NCBI RefSeq assembly: GCF_037975245.1
Contig: NC_092566.1
Span: forward strand, 1,052,001-1,116,000
DNA from: Apostichopus japonicus
Lineage: Eukaryota; Echinodermata; Holothuroidea; Aspidochirotida; Stichopodidae
Direction: 5' to 3'
Length of the DNA stretch: 64,000 nucleotides
Each line of letters starts with the position of its first letter. Position 1 is the first letter of the stretch. The notes below the pieces were generated by a model, which saw only the letters and a list, made by a program, of their open reading frames with translations, made no database searches and had not been told where the DNA came from. The position numbers were made by a program, and so were the translations under genes. Positions 51,492 through 64,000 of this stretch are shown here, in pieces.

Positions 51492-53875
51492 TTAAAATGG
51501 CGTCTTCGGTCTCTTTCCCAGCCAAGACGATATTTTCGGTTCTGATTTGAAACGTTTCATAAACGCATGGAGCAGTTCATGATTGCTAAGGTCAAAGGTC
51601 CCAGGTTCTTTACCTAGTAAAGAGGGTATGACGTCATAAATAAGGTAGAATACAAGGATATCAGCCAAGGATATCTGTGAAGCAAAAGAGGAAAGTTAAT
51701 TAAAATAATTAATTTTCACATCACATACAATAAAGATGTCAATATGCGTGCTTACTAATTCAATATATAGTTTATAATATGAATTGGGTGCTTTAAATCT
51801 TTGTGCTCTGTTTTAAGTCAGCATTTATCTTGAATAATCGGACCCACGACAAAGATCTAATCTTGAATAATACGCTGATTCTTAGCAAATTATTTCTCTT
51901 AAATTCTGTATCTATAAAAGTTTCTAATGTTAACTAAAATTACCTCCATGCATGTGAACCAATTTAAATTCCACATGCAGACACAATTTATGCTAGATTT
52001 GCTTTCAATATATATACAGGTAAGTATCTTTCTGTTTCTCCTTAACTTGAATTTATATATAAGTGACGTATATAATGCAACTTTGGTGTTTTATCGAGGA
52101 AAGTTCGAGAAAGATGAGCGATGTGAATAAAATAAAATAACTACATACATTCTCCCCTATTCTTCTGGGTTGGGGTGTGGGTGTGGGTTTGTGTGTGGTG
52201 GGGGGGGGGAGTTCCTCATACTCCATCCTCCCATCGTATTTACAATATAATTTCAGCTTACAGATACCTTTTCTCCAACAAACCATCCAGTTCCTCCGTT
52301 AGTGTTTTTAAGTAGTTTTTCGATGTTGTCCAAATACTTATTCGATCCTTTGTCTATAAATTCTTTTCTAATCTCCTCCTGAAACCAAGGAAAGATAAAA
52401 ACGATTCGGTTTCTAAATGTAAATGTGGGACACAAAATTGCCTTCATTTGCCCTAAATCGTAACTAATACCTATATAACTGCCTATTCGGAGAAGCCTTG
52501 TTGATTTAGTTGACATATACTCTCCTACAGGATTGGGATATCGAATTATGTATAAAACTATAACATGCCTTGATCAGAATGCTGCAAAGTCAAATCCGAC
52601 TCCAATGCAGTTTTCAAGGTGGTTGATTTGCTTCCGACAATATTAGTGTTTAGTATCTCAATATAAAACTGTTCAGTTGGCTACATGTCATGCAACAACA
52701 AAAAAAACGAATAGTACGAATAAACAAATTTTAGGTATCATTATATTTGATATAAATTACTTATATACTTATTTCCCTTGTTATGAAGTGCATTTTTCTT
52801 TGTTAATTATACAATAACATTATTACAATCAACAGTAAACAAAACACGTTTCGATCAGTCACGTTGTACTTCGGCTTGTTCGTTTCTTACTCGTTTCTTG
52901 GAATCAGTCTGTGAGAAGAATTTGCTGACTTCTGGATCAAAGTCACGGACCGTCTCAAGGACGACCTCTACAAGAGCATGACCCCAATCATCAGATGGAT
53001 AGAAACCTGAAGAAAAGAAATATAGGTAGAACGTGTTGTGTGCACGCGAGGTGTATCGATTTTGACTCTTACAACAATTGACGTTACATTTCCACACACA
53101 CACACATATATATATATATAGTATATGTGTAAGTATGTAAGTAACTATATGTGCGCACTTTTCTTAATTGCCATGTCGGTGTATGTTTCAAGTTAGTCTG
53201 TGTAAGACATTTTATCTGTGATTCTTAAAGGTTTAAGAGATCCCAGCGATCGATGTCTTCTAAAGCAAAGTTTTTACTAACCGTGTTTTCTGGCTACATA
53301 TCTGTAAATGGCTCGACTCTGCGGTATTTCCTTTCCATCTATCTCTAAGACTGGAAGTTGTCCAAATCCTGGTCCTGTTCGACAGAAGAGAGAGAGCTCA
53401 TACCAAAATAAAAGCCTTATTTATACCAAACTGTCGCCCCGGAAAAAAATGTCAAAGACTAATTCTAATCTTACGTCAACACCTCCTTCTCCACAACATC
53501 CCAATTCATAAAATTGAGAAATTGTCAGTGAAATAATTATGTGTGAACACTCTAATTTCTCGTTGCTTGCCCTCACACTCATGAATTTAACTAAAATGAA
53601 TCACTCAAGTGCAACCAAATGGAGTCGGCCAATTCACCCTCTTTCCTTCTTTTCCTCTAACTTCACTTCCCCCTCCTCCATCACTCTTCTCTCTCTCAGC
53701 CCCTCACCCTCCCCGTTCGAACATGAAAAATCGTGCACTCACTTGCTTTCATATCCGCCCATTCTTCTTCAGAAACCCTCTTGTCTTCATATTCAACACT
53801 AGCAAGCTCAAACATATACCGGATAGGTTCAGCTTGTACTCTCAAATTAAAATACAATAATCTATATTTTGCCAT
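51492..53875 (-). CDS. Sigma-class glutathione S-transferase (GST-D), five exons
   Basis: Exons are 53743-53875, 53282-53374, 52891-53006, 52268-52378 and 51492-51674, with family-standard sizes and phases and 211 residues. The start [20 protein letters not shown] keeps Tyr8. Residue 14 is Gln, Trp39 and Lys43 are present, and QLPVLEIDG and Gln63-Ser64 are kept. The exon 2 donor is the less usual GTTAGT. Exon 5 starts [14 protein letters not shown], and its C-terminus [11 protein letters not shown] resembles the orphan exon at 3135 and GST-C more than GST-A and GST-B. It is separated from the other GSTs by the tRNA array and transposon-rich DNA. Confidence 0.92.
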
Positions 53876-56654
53876 ACTAGAGACCTAATGTACTTAAAAC
53901 CAGTTCCGCGAAATTGTTACGATTAAAATGCTGAGTAAAGCCAACTCGAAAGAAACTGGATACGTGTAGAAATGGGCCAAACTTGATAAAGGTAATGTTG
54001 TACACAAATTACAGGAATGCTACTATATGCGGTACGCGTCAACTTGACGATCGCCGATTAGGAGGCTAAAAATGTCAAATTCGAACAAACTACAGTTTTG
54101 ATTTACCAAATTTTACACTGTACGATAATAGAAGAACTGGTAATGTTTACTGATTTACGCTTTATATCCTATAGCAAACTTTTACACACGGTTAGCCTTC
54201 AATAAGTGTAATAAACTATACCTTTATGCAAACAAGCCTCAGAAAGTGTAAAGGGCAATAATTCACGTTGGTTGGTGTACTGTTGTTGTTCACTCACTGC
54301 AAATGCTAAACAGAACACTTACCAATTACTACATAGGCCTTTACTTTACTACACTTCGGTTATATTTACAACTGAACGGTATGAACGGAAATAAGACAAT
54401 ATTTCATTTAAAACCACTCATCAAGTTAGACAATATTCTCGAGAGACATAGCAATGTTTTAAACTTCAAGGAGGGGGGGGGGGCTATTTGTGTTGCGGGA
54501 GAAACGGGGAGGGGGAGCGAAACCGGGGAAGTGATTTGTTGAATATTGTGATTCAGCTGTCCAATATTTCGTGTGAATTAATTTAGGTACCACCTTATTT
54601 TCGAAAAATTAAAATTTGGTTCACCAATGAAGTGTGAGATGGGGGGGGGGGGGGTAGGACGCGTTCACTAGCCATTAAAATTTCCCTATTGTTCTACGTT
54701 TTTGCCCCTTAAATATATTGGCTCCTCCCACTTGCAATCTTCCCCCACTTTGGAATTTTCCGTGGCGCCCCCTTCACAATGTATTGGGCCTGACGAACGC
54801 AACTGCTAGCGGAAGGCAGCAATTCAAACTTCATTTTTGCAGACGATTAACAAAGCTCTGAAAAATACTATTACTACAGAACTTGTCAATACTAATTGTA
54901 GAGGGTCATTGTTGTGGTTTATATAATTGCGATTTGGCAGACGTTAATAAAAGGTGACAATAAAAAAAATCAATTTCCTTTTCTATAGCACCTGAACTGT
55001 TACATGACCTTCACAACACAACGTATAGACGTTATATTATCGTTAGGGTACCGGTATTGATAAACGCACAGAAATTGTTTCATCACTAACAAACATCACG
55101 TTTTGGACTTGACTTGTTAAATACATATATGTGACAACGATATTGTATGAACGTAATCTTTGACATCATTTTTGTCCGTCTCGGCGTTCAATATAAACAA
55201 GTGTAAAATGGACATGAGTTTGACGGCTATGAGTGAAAATTGATCTTACAGACTCCACAGTTTATATAATAAATGTAAATTTTTTTTGGGTATATATCTG
55301 GCTTTGTTAGGGGCTTTATTATTATGCCCATATACTTTATACTTGTTACCTTTATTTTTGGTGGGCTTCTTGTACAAGCTACGGCTTCCAAGCCCTTCCA
55401 CCATTTTCTCTCCGTAATTTCCATTATTTTTCTTTTATTTGAATTACTACTTATTATTTTCTTTGCATGGTATTGTCTTCACAGTCCTATTATTATAAAA
55501 ACATTGTGAGAAAATGGAAAAATAAATGAAAAATGAAATGAAATGGCTAAATATAATATTCATTTCATACATTGTTTACTAAATAAGAACATGGCAATAG
55601 ATACAATATGTGATAATAGTCACTGTGCTGTTGATTAGGGCATGCATGTGTTACTTTTCAAATGTATAGGACATTTAGATGATACACAATAATGACAACT
55701 CTCTTATTAATATATCAATATCATTTTATTTGATATAACTGTGAATATATGAAACATAAAATATATTTCACTTACTTGAAAAAAGTACTGTTCGTACTTT
55801 TAATTAAATAAATGGTTTACACTGGTCTATAATAAATACATACACCCATTATTAATTAATTACAAATAAACATTTACATTATATATTTAGGCCTACTAGA
55901 ACTACACATAAACATTATATTAAGGATGTTGCTGTTATTATTTCAGTAATTCATATGCTATACAAGATATACAAACCCCCCAAAAAAAGAATAGCTGATT
56001 AATTGAAATTAAACCAAATTAATACGAAATGCCCAATTATTAAGTTATGCAATAGTCGAAGATTCTTGTATTTACATCTGGATATAAGAAATTGTTTGAA
56101 ATAGGCCTGTTTTCATGAAAGACACGGGTAACACTTTTTAAATATATATATATTTTTTGTCATATTTCTTTCATGGTTCTTTCTTTCAAAATAGCCGTTT
56201 TATAGGAAAGCACCAATGCATCGAAATATGGCTGAAAGACAAACATGATGACGTCACAGTTTGTTTTATTTTGTACTGCCGAGCTGTTTCATTGTGTCTT
56301 CACCCCTCCTCGGGTAACCGAGGGAAAGATTGGTGGTAAGAAGCTGAGGCAGTAGTTAAAGCCACAATTAACGTGCAATCTTTTCTCTTGGCATTACGCC
56401 AATGTATGAAGGAACACTTTGCCGATTATGTTTGGAACTGAGTGGAATAAGGTTCACACGTACCATATCCTCTGTGGGGATCGAAAAGTACACACATGCG
56501 CAAAACAGTCTTTATGCTGTACGGTAAGAGCAAACCTTCTTCTCTATGAAGGAGACAATTGACCATCATGACAAATTTATTTGCAATAGTCATTAATCTA
56601 TCTCAATATCTAATCAATTGACTTGTGAATAGTTAGCGAAGAAGATATACTATA
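53876..56654. other. Intergenic, no gene seen
   Basis: AT-rich, with G runs near 54473 and 54641. Nothing with a recognisable domain. Confidence 0.4.
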
Positions 56655-56925
56655 GCAAGGGAGAGATGGGGAGGTTAAGATGGGGAAGGTGGAGATGGGG
56701 GGGGGGGTTGAGATGGCGGAGGTGGAGATAGGAGGAGGTGGGGATGGGGAGGAGGTTGAGATGGGGGAGGTGGAGATGGGGAGGTGGAGATGAGGGAGGG
56801 GGAGATGGGAGAAGGTGGAGATGCTAGGAGGTAATAAATGGGGAAGGGGGAGGTGGGGAAGGTGGAAATGGGGGAGGTAGAGATGGGGGTAGGTGGAGAT
56901 GGGAGAGGGAGAGGGGGAGGCGGGC
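56655..56925. repeat. Purine-rich degenerate repeat (GGTGGAGATGGGGGA)n
   Basis: About 270 bases of G/A with T spacers, built on GGTGGAGATGGGGA-like words with variable G runs. The proline-rich frame on the minus strand is a by-product. Confidence 0.9.
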
Positions 56926-57209
56926 TAAAGTCACCTTCGACACATGCTGAAACTATTATCAATGATGATTGGAAAAGCAATCATATATGCGACATATTTA
57001 GCACGACTGACTGCGCGACCGCAGTGAGGGGGGGGGGGGGGGTGGTGAACGACAACGAGGAGAAGGAAGGGAACTGTATGAAGATAAATATAAATGACTG
57101 AATATACACATCTCAGCAATTTCTCGTGGGTAAGCTGTTCTCATTTTTTTTTTCAAGCATGTGTGTCGTGGTGCAACGGTGGGAAAGGGGGAGTGGCGGT
57201 CGTGTAGCA

Positions 57210-59513
57210 TTAGATATAAACATCCGAGAAGCTGTTGTTACAAAACCCACAACACTTTGCAAAAGAAAGTTTTATGAGATACAAGAGAAAGAAGAAGACA
57301 TGAATGAGAGTTGCTCCTACAAAAGCTGCAAAAGCACTGACTCCTAAAGACATAAGAGGGATAGTTCCCCAGTCGATGCTCCCTCTATAAATATGTGTTT
57401 CTCCACTAGGATTTAATCCACCGGCAACGAAGTATATATAAGTAAACAGAAAGTATACCGCAGCATAGAGAATAGGATATATAAAATGAAGTAAGCGGAA
57501 AGGGTTGGCTACTAGCATGAAGTCAATGATAACCAGAGCAGCACCCAAACCATGCACACTTAAGTTAAAGAAATGAACGGTGCCCTCCATAGGGTTGAAC
57601 TCTAGCGCCCAAAACAGGACGGTAACCGCGAGTTCGGCGCTACACGCGATTACTTGTAAGAGCCAATTAATTTTGAAGTACCAGGTGTTCTGCGGTATGA
57701 GAATGACACTCTCCGAATCGATGAGGTCGGTTTCCGTCGCGGTTGAATTCCGCATCGCGATATCTTCTTTATTATTGTGTTTATCGTCACCTGCAAGAAG
57801 AAAAGGAGACACTCTTTAAATAGTTACTGATGTTGGTTTCTTTGTTTCGTTGTCTTTACATTTTCATAGGCTTGGATGTATAAAAATAACTACTTTTTTA
57901 AATGTATTTGGCCTTGAAAGGTGTTGGGCAAGCTCTGACTTATCGAGTTATAATCGATGACATGCACATGGAGGTGTGTGTGTATCGGGGTGGGGGGGGG
58001 GGGTAGATCCCCCAACTAACTTGGGCAGAGGCATGAAATTTAATGCCAGGGCCTTGCAGAGGCGAATTCAGAACTTAACGAAGGAGGTGGTTTGATCCTT
58101 TGTTCGTTGAAGCCCACTTCCATTCCGGGAGGTTGGGATGGTCTTGGGTTCTCTCCAGCAAAACGTAAATGTTAAACGTTATAGGGAGGATTATGAAGCA
58201 CATAATAGGCTACAAATTATAGGTCCATAATTAGGTTTATTAACTCTAACGCAATAAATGCCTTTGAAGTTTTGCGTGAGGTCGAATAGACGGTGACACG
58301 ATGAAAGCTCCCCCCCCCCCCCCCAAACATTGCGCATGCCACTGCTTATAACCTCATAAAACAGTTCAAATACAAAAGAATACAAACTAATATTTGACGT
58401 TATTAATAAATGAATTCTACAGACAAGACAATATTAACACGGCAGAGAGACAAGGGGAAGGGGTTGGGTGGGGGGGGGGGGGTTGTGTGGGGCTGGGAGG
58501 GTTGTTACTTGCAGGTGTTAAATCTAGTATATATTTCTTACTTCTTTTCTTCCCTATCATATGCCAATAGCAAGTAGCAAACGCTGCCCAGATCATGTAA
58601 AGTGTTAGAACGAGGAAAGACCAGTTCGAAATGAAGATGAGCCATTTAGCTTTGACATCTATCTGGGAGTAAAGTGGCGGCGTTCCCCATTTAATCAACA
58701 GAGTAATGAAAACTGCAACTTGATAAAGTCCGATGATAACACGATATGCTATGAACGAGCCAGGTAAAAGCGGCCATCTTGCCTGTATACAAAAATAAGC
58801 AAAAGAGAAATAATAATAATAACAGTAATAAATAATAATAATAATAATAGCATAGTACATCTTCATAGCCCCAGAATTTATCCTGCTAAGAGTTTGCAAA
58901 CATTTCTGGAAGCACTTTCGGATATCCGGTACTCTCCAATAAATTTCCCGATATTGTGGGGGGTGAGAGTAGAGTAAACTTAGGCAATTAGATGTCTCAA
59001 ACCTTTCCTGGCGGTGAAATCAAACTGAGTCTATAGCAGTTCATGTTAATAACCATACAGTTGTTGTACTTCAGTGGTGTGGTGGGGTCCCTTATATTCA
59101 GACTTAAAGCTGACGAGGTTAGTTTCTTTAAACTATTTTGATCAGACACTACATTTCTTAGACTTTAATCAAGGAACTTGGCGAAGGGCAAACCCCAAAA
59201 AATATGGTATTTTTTAAAAAAATTTATGGAACACAGGACAATGACATGTACAAGGATTACATGACACCGATAAACATCTTTCTGACAAACACAATCGCAT
59301 CAACTGAGAAATATCGCGAAACTAATAGCTTACATCTTTAGATTGATTCGGTTGTAAGCTTAATTCACGTTGCAGAGCGCATGCGTTATTGAAGCGCATC
59401 CACTCTAAAAGTCGGTCAATTGAATTATATACCTGTGGTAATGCGAATTTTTGAGGATCCTCTCTCCCAAACAAGAAAGACCTCGGTGAACACTGTCGTC
59501 GACACTCTGACAT
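57210..59513 (-). CDS. Rolling-stone-like multipass membrane protein, three exons
   Basis: Exons are 59433-59513 (27 codons), 58542-58782 and 57210-57790, joined in phases 0 and 1 to give 300 residues. Donors are CAG|GTATAT and A|GTAAGA; acceptors are TATACAG and CTTGCAG. The start MSECRRQCSPRSFLFGRED is the first ATG of the open exon. Six hydrophobic segments follow, including YRVIIGLYQVAVFITLL, WLIFISNWSFLVLTLYMIW, INWLLQVIACSAELAV, LGAALVIIDFMLVANPF, LLHFIYPILYAAVYFLF and LMSLGVSAFAAFVGATLI. The WPLLP...YRV and KWLIFISNWSFLVLTLY patterns are those of the Rolling stone family, first known from myoblast fusion in Drosophila. The molecular activity is unknown. A dispensable acidic loop (ETDLIDSES) opens exon 3. 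Confidence 0.85.
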
Positions 59514-60083
59514 GGTCTTGATGGTTTGTCTATAGACTGCTCGAACAGAATGAAAATATAAGAGAAGGGATTAGTAGTCGCTATATCCGACATATATCAT
59601 TAAAATAAATCAGATTAAACTACCAAAATATTTTAAAAAAATAAAAAAAAATTATATTCTGGGCACGCTTGTTCGTCGTTACCAAATTCTTTAAGTCTTT
59701 TGTAAACTAAGGGAGCAACATGAAGGGAGGACGGTATGAAACTTTCTGCTGTTAATTTGTGTATTAATTATGTGCATACCAATTTAAATATGGCAGTGGG
59801 TCTTACTGGTGACAGGTACTCCTCCTATTTGTATTCCATGCATGTTAGTCACTGTTTTCAAACAAATGCTATAGTCAAACGCAAAGTGATGTCACGTGAG
59901 GACGACTGGATAGTCACCCTCCACTGAGGAGAGGGGGGGGGGCAGGACGAGAGGAGAGGAGAGTGGGCGTTGGAAAGGACCAGGGTGGGAGACAGGACGA
60001 GAGCAGGGGAGAGGGTGGGTCTTGGAGGAGTATATTGACAGGAAAGGATCAGCTTACAAAGTATTGTCACGTGATGTCTAACA
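59514..60083. other. Upstream region of the Rolling-stone-like gene
   Basis: No gene; a G/A-rich stretch at about 59920-60020. Any promoter lies here, but no clear TATA box is visible. Confidence 0.35.
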
Positions 60084-60570
60084 CGGTACTACTTCCGAGT
60101 ATAACGTCACAACAACAGATAGCCTAATACTTGTTTATTGTGATCAGTACCGTTCGGTGTGCAAAATGCATGACTTGCTGAACGCAATACTATACAGAAA
60201 CTGCCTGATAACACCGAATCACAAGATCATTCAAAAGAAACCCCGTGACATCAAAGAATATTCTATGAAAGCCATTATATCCGCCTACATAATTTTCACT
60301 ATAACCAATTCATAAAGTATTACTTGTGTATGCCCATGGAACCATGTCAGGGTACTACTTCCGAGGTATAACGTCACAACACCAGATAATACTTGCTTAT
60401 TGCAATCAGTACCGTTCGGTGTGCAAAAACATGACTTGCTGAACGCAATACTATACAGAAACTGCCTGATAACACCGAATCACAAGATCATTCAAAAGAA
60501 ACCCCATGACGTCAAAGAATATTCTATGAAAGCCATTATATCCGCCTACATCGTTTTCACTATAACAAAA
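60084..60570. repeat. Tandem duplication of a ~225-bp unit
   Basis: 60084-60307 and 60351-60570 share nearly all of their sequence, from GGTACTACTTCCGAG to TATCCGCCTACAT. They differ by a few substitutions and small indels. Confidence 0.9.
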
Positions 60571-62002
60571 AAAAGTTTAGCTATAAATTAGATAATAGGA
60601 AAGTAAAGTCATGGGGATATAGATATCAACAACGTTTAAATCAAATAACCTGTCTTTTGCTCGTCTGCTTAAAGTGTTTGTTATTCTCCTCATTTATTTA
60701 ATTGTACTGAAAATATAGGCTATATCCATGATACTACGGTCTAACACGGACAGGGTCTCAAATAAGTTACCGTAAGGTTTCCTGACCATTGGGTCTCTAC
60801 ACTAGGGGACCATTGCCATATCTAATCGCCGTCAAGACGGCCTGTGGGCGTCTATTGTATATGCGTGCTCTCAATATTGGTTGTATCAGTGTCACAACAA
60901 CGCGCTTTAATATTCTTCTTATCCTCACTACTTACTCTGCAGTTGAAACCGTTTTCGTTCGATATTACCATACTGGTTGACTACGTTATGATGATAGCGA
61001 CTATATATATGATACGTACAATTGTATAGCTAGTTGTTTACCATCTGTAAACATGCATATCGATTAAATTATGTGTTTACCAAGCAGTGCAAATCAGAGC
61101 TATAGAGATATGGCTCTCGGATAGAAAATAACCTTATATAACAGGGAGCGTTCTGTATGCAACAACCATCATCAGTCAAGAAGATAAAAGTTATAACAGG
61201 CAGATACGTATTACTACCCGATATACAATGTTACAACTGGTGCACGCACTGTGACACATAGACATATAAACAAATATAAAACTGGCCCATGTTAAATTTT
61301 AACAATCATTTCTAAGATTACTCTGCACGCAGTCATTTCCATCGTCATATAGCTTCCACTAACAAACTGAAGCAACCTACACTGTATATGGTTTCGATAC
61401 ATTCTCCTACTGAACACTTATGCTAAAAGGTGAATATTAGTGAGTGAGGGGTGGATGCAGGATTTCGAAATGGATGGGGCCGACATTATAGAGTAAGAGT
61501 GCAGTTATTGTGAAGAGACAGGAAATTGACGAATGAAATAAATATTAATTAATTAAGTGAGTGAGTCATATAGATAGATAAGAAGAGACAGAATTTTCAC
61601 ACCGTCAAATCCAAAACAACACTGGATCTTTGTGAATCCGCGACTATATAGGCCTATAACTGAAACGACATGCCTAAATGTATCACTAATATTATTCATG
61701 ATACCGTGTGCGCTTTTATCACTGATACGGTGGGTGGAGGAAATAGCGCATTCGATCATGGAGGAACTGTCCCTCCGTGTTGTGTTGTTGTTGTGTTGTT
61801 GTTATATCATTTAACAACATACCTGGGCACATCCTTTTACGCATGCACTTGCCTCATATTCGTAGACACGGAAATATACCTCGATCACAGATACGGCGGA
61901 TCATGGGTGACACAACATTATATAGATTTATTATTCAAAATAAAGTAAAACTGTTAGCAAACTGCTTATCCACTAGAGAGCCTGTGTAGTAGAATGTGTA
62001 AA
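60571..62002. other. Intergenic, no gene seen
   Basis: Short frames only; nothing recognised. Confidence 0.4.
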
Positions 62003-63120
62003 AGTAAGTTGGCCTGACGTTTCGATCCTAGAAGGATCTTCTTCAAAGGCTAAATGACAAGTAACAGTAACAGAAGGGACAAAAACAGCTTTATTATTCA
62101 TCAATTCATAAACTGTTTGAGTAGTTTGTACCAGCAGGCTTACTCCTTTTAATCATCTGCATCATTTGTATACCAATCATTCCCAAAATTAACTGCGAAA
62201 ATTTGAAAACCCATACATTCAAAAATATCATACAAAACAAAAAGCAATATTTTCACGTACCTTTGATTGAAGATCCGAACTGGCCGTTGTTATAAGACAA
62301 TCTCGGGATATTTTTTTAGTTTTCGGTTCTTGACGTGCTTTGCAGGTAGTGTACGTAAATATGATACCAGTATATTGTATCAACAAACATATGTACTACA
62401 TTAGTACACTGCTGCAAAGTGTTAAATATACTAAATGAAATGTGTATACAACTGTAAAAATTAACGTGGATTGTTGACTGACCGTAACGCTGTTGTAAAA
62501 TGGCTGTTTAAGGTGGAGTGTGGTGTCTTGTGTTTAGCCTAGTATAGCTCTAGTTACGGAACAGGTCATCGATGAAAAGAAATCGATTCCTATTTTTCTC
62601 ACGCTTCATTGCTCACAGCAGCCCAGCAATAGGCTATAAGTACCTGAAGGCCATTATGTAGTAAACATGTCGCGGTCCATAGCACAAACAATTATTGGAC
62701 TCTTATTATACGCCCATCTGTTTCTCGTCGAAGTGGCAAAGTTGAGATAGGGTCAACTTAATAAGTCCATGGTTATATCAACTTTCATGGTTGTACTATT
62801 GCTGTTCATTGCTAGTATATTATAAAGAACTATAGTTAGGGGGTACAACTGGACTTACATACATAAATATAGCAGCATTTCCAACCCCGTCTTTCCTGCT
62901 TTGACAATCGTTTTGACCCAATAATTGTCATCCCGGCTGAAGTTGTTAACCTGCAGAAGTATGTTTTAAGATACCCTACCTAGAATGATATTTTATGCTT
63001 GGAAGAAGATCAATATATCTCCCAAGGCTATCTTTAGTAAATTCATTGTGTAAAAGTAAGTGGGTCTGACGTTTCTAGCCTATAGCAGGATCTTCTTCGG
63101 AGGCTGAATGACAAGTAACA
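62003..63120. repeat. Two direct repeats ~1.05 kb apart carrying hammerhead-core-like hairpins
   Basis: Copy 1 (about 61994-62070) and copy 2 (about 63047-63122) share GTGTAAAAGTAAGT, CTGACGTTTC, GGATCTTCTTC and AATGACAAGTAACA. On the minus strand copy 1 gives stem I GCCT/AGGC, core TTGAAGA (first core base T, not C), a GATCC/GGATC hairpin and GAAACGTC (62012-62050). Copy 2 (63064-63104) is similar but less paired. Such motifs at the ends of repeats are known from Penelope-like elements. No reverse transcriptase is readable between them. Confidence 0.5.
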
Positions 63121-64000
63121 AAAAAATACAGGGGACAAAATACAAACATAGAAATACAGACAAGTTAACGAGCAGGGTGTATACAAACGAGATTGAAGTA
63201 GGATGATTAGTAGGCAAATTAAGGGTGGGGTCCCCGCGAAAGATTTTTATCCCTCCGATCAACAAGTTTGCATTAATCGGGTAAGTGGACCTTAGTTTTG
63301 CATGGGCACCTTGTACTACTACTAGCATTACACGTTGTCAATAATTCAGGTATAGCGAGATTTCGATTTTGTCTGGCCCTTGGCTCCATGCGACACGAAT
63401 TTGTTTTACTCTGGCCCTCGTAGAAAATTAAAGTAAATTAAAGTGTGTGGAGGGGGGGGGGGGCATATCCCGATCGAATTTCAGGATCCTGCAGGATGGC
63501 GGATATTGAAAGCAGAATAAAAAGGGGAAAACGAGAAAATGGTTTCAAAGTAGACAAGCCAATTATTATAAATGGAAGCACAAAACTAAAAAAAGAACCA
63601 GACAGAAGAAAAGCAAGTTGACTTCACTGGGTGTTGCGGTTGCCCCGGCCCTGGCAAAACCATTGTTCACGTTAGTAACCAGCCCACGAATACAAAAATC
63701 CTTCCCGGTGGCTGGGGCTGTTCCCCAGGAGTAAACTTTACAAGAGTAGTTTTACTCACAAGCCCTCTATAGCCACCTAGATGCCTAAACTGTAGAGGCT
63801 TTGCCAGAGCCGAGGTCTCCTCCCAGTTTACGAATTCTAGCATATCAAAGTGGGTTTTATATTATTAGTATATGAGCTTAGGTTTTATTCAGTCATATTT
63901 ACCACGTTTTCCTTGCCACTCTGAGAAATTGTATCTCGCGATTCTTTTACTCCACCATACAAAACTTCGTGTGATTTTAAATACTCCAAAACAAATGCCT
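63121..64000. other. Window end, no gene seen
   Basis: No coding region or recognised element. A run of G at about 63452-63463 and a C/G-rich stretch near 63640-63740 stand out. Confidence 0.4.

Noticed and set aside
56675-56980. Proline-rich 101-residue frame on the minus strand
   Set aside because: By-product of the GGTGGAGATGGGGGA repeat; no start context or splice sites.

Overview
The window looks like nuclear DNA of a marine invertebrate, most likely a deuterostome and perhaps an echinoderm such as a sea cucumber; that placement is inference. Genes are split by GT-AG introns, and much of the sequence is transposon debris, microsatellites and minisatellites. The seven tRNA genes are eukaryotic tRNA-His, and there are no bacterial-style operons.

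The core of the window is a cluster of sigma-class glutathione S-transferase (GST, prostaglandin-D-synthase-like) genes, all on the minus strand. Four are complete: GST-A (6122-9013), GST-B (21060-26029), GST-C (30380-35351) and GST-D (51492-53875). Each has five coding exons of 133, 93, 116, 111 and 183 nt with the same intron phases (1, 1, 0, 0), and each predicts 211 residues. There is also an orphan last exon (3135-3353) and a decayed exon 3 (about 35872-35972). GST-A and GST-B also share sequence beyond their 3' ends, so they look like one segmental duplication. Other genes are the 5' part of an ankyrin-repeat gene at the left edge (minus), a secreted/membrane LRR-Ig receptor (15693-17264, plus) between GST-A and GST-B, and a Rolling-stone-like multipass protein (57210-59513, minus). 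A tandem array of seven tRNA-His(GTG) genes on ~300-bp units lies at 44407-46293.

The rest is rich in mobile DNA. (1) Two SINE-like elements have a head matching the 5' end of U2 snRNA, target-site duplications (TSDs) and short A-rich tails; a third copy is diverged. (2) hAT-like non-autonomous elements are present in several families; one sits inside a LINE, and removing it restores the LINE reading frame. (3) A ~1.6-kb composite element occurs in intron 4 of GST-B and again between GST-B and GST-C. (4) A 202-bp MITE has perfect 20-bp terminal inverted repeats. (5) A family of 29-35-bp palindromes includes two members flanked by perfect 7-bp TSDs. (6) Several sequences fold on paper as minimal hammerhead ribozymes, including both arms of an 84-bp perfect inverted repeat.

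Exon boundaries were derived by hand from splice consensus, conserved phase and comparison between the paralogues; none was tested against transcripts.
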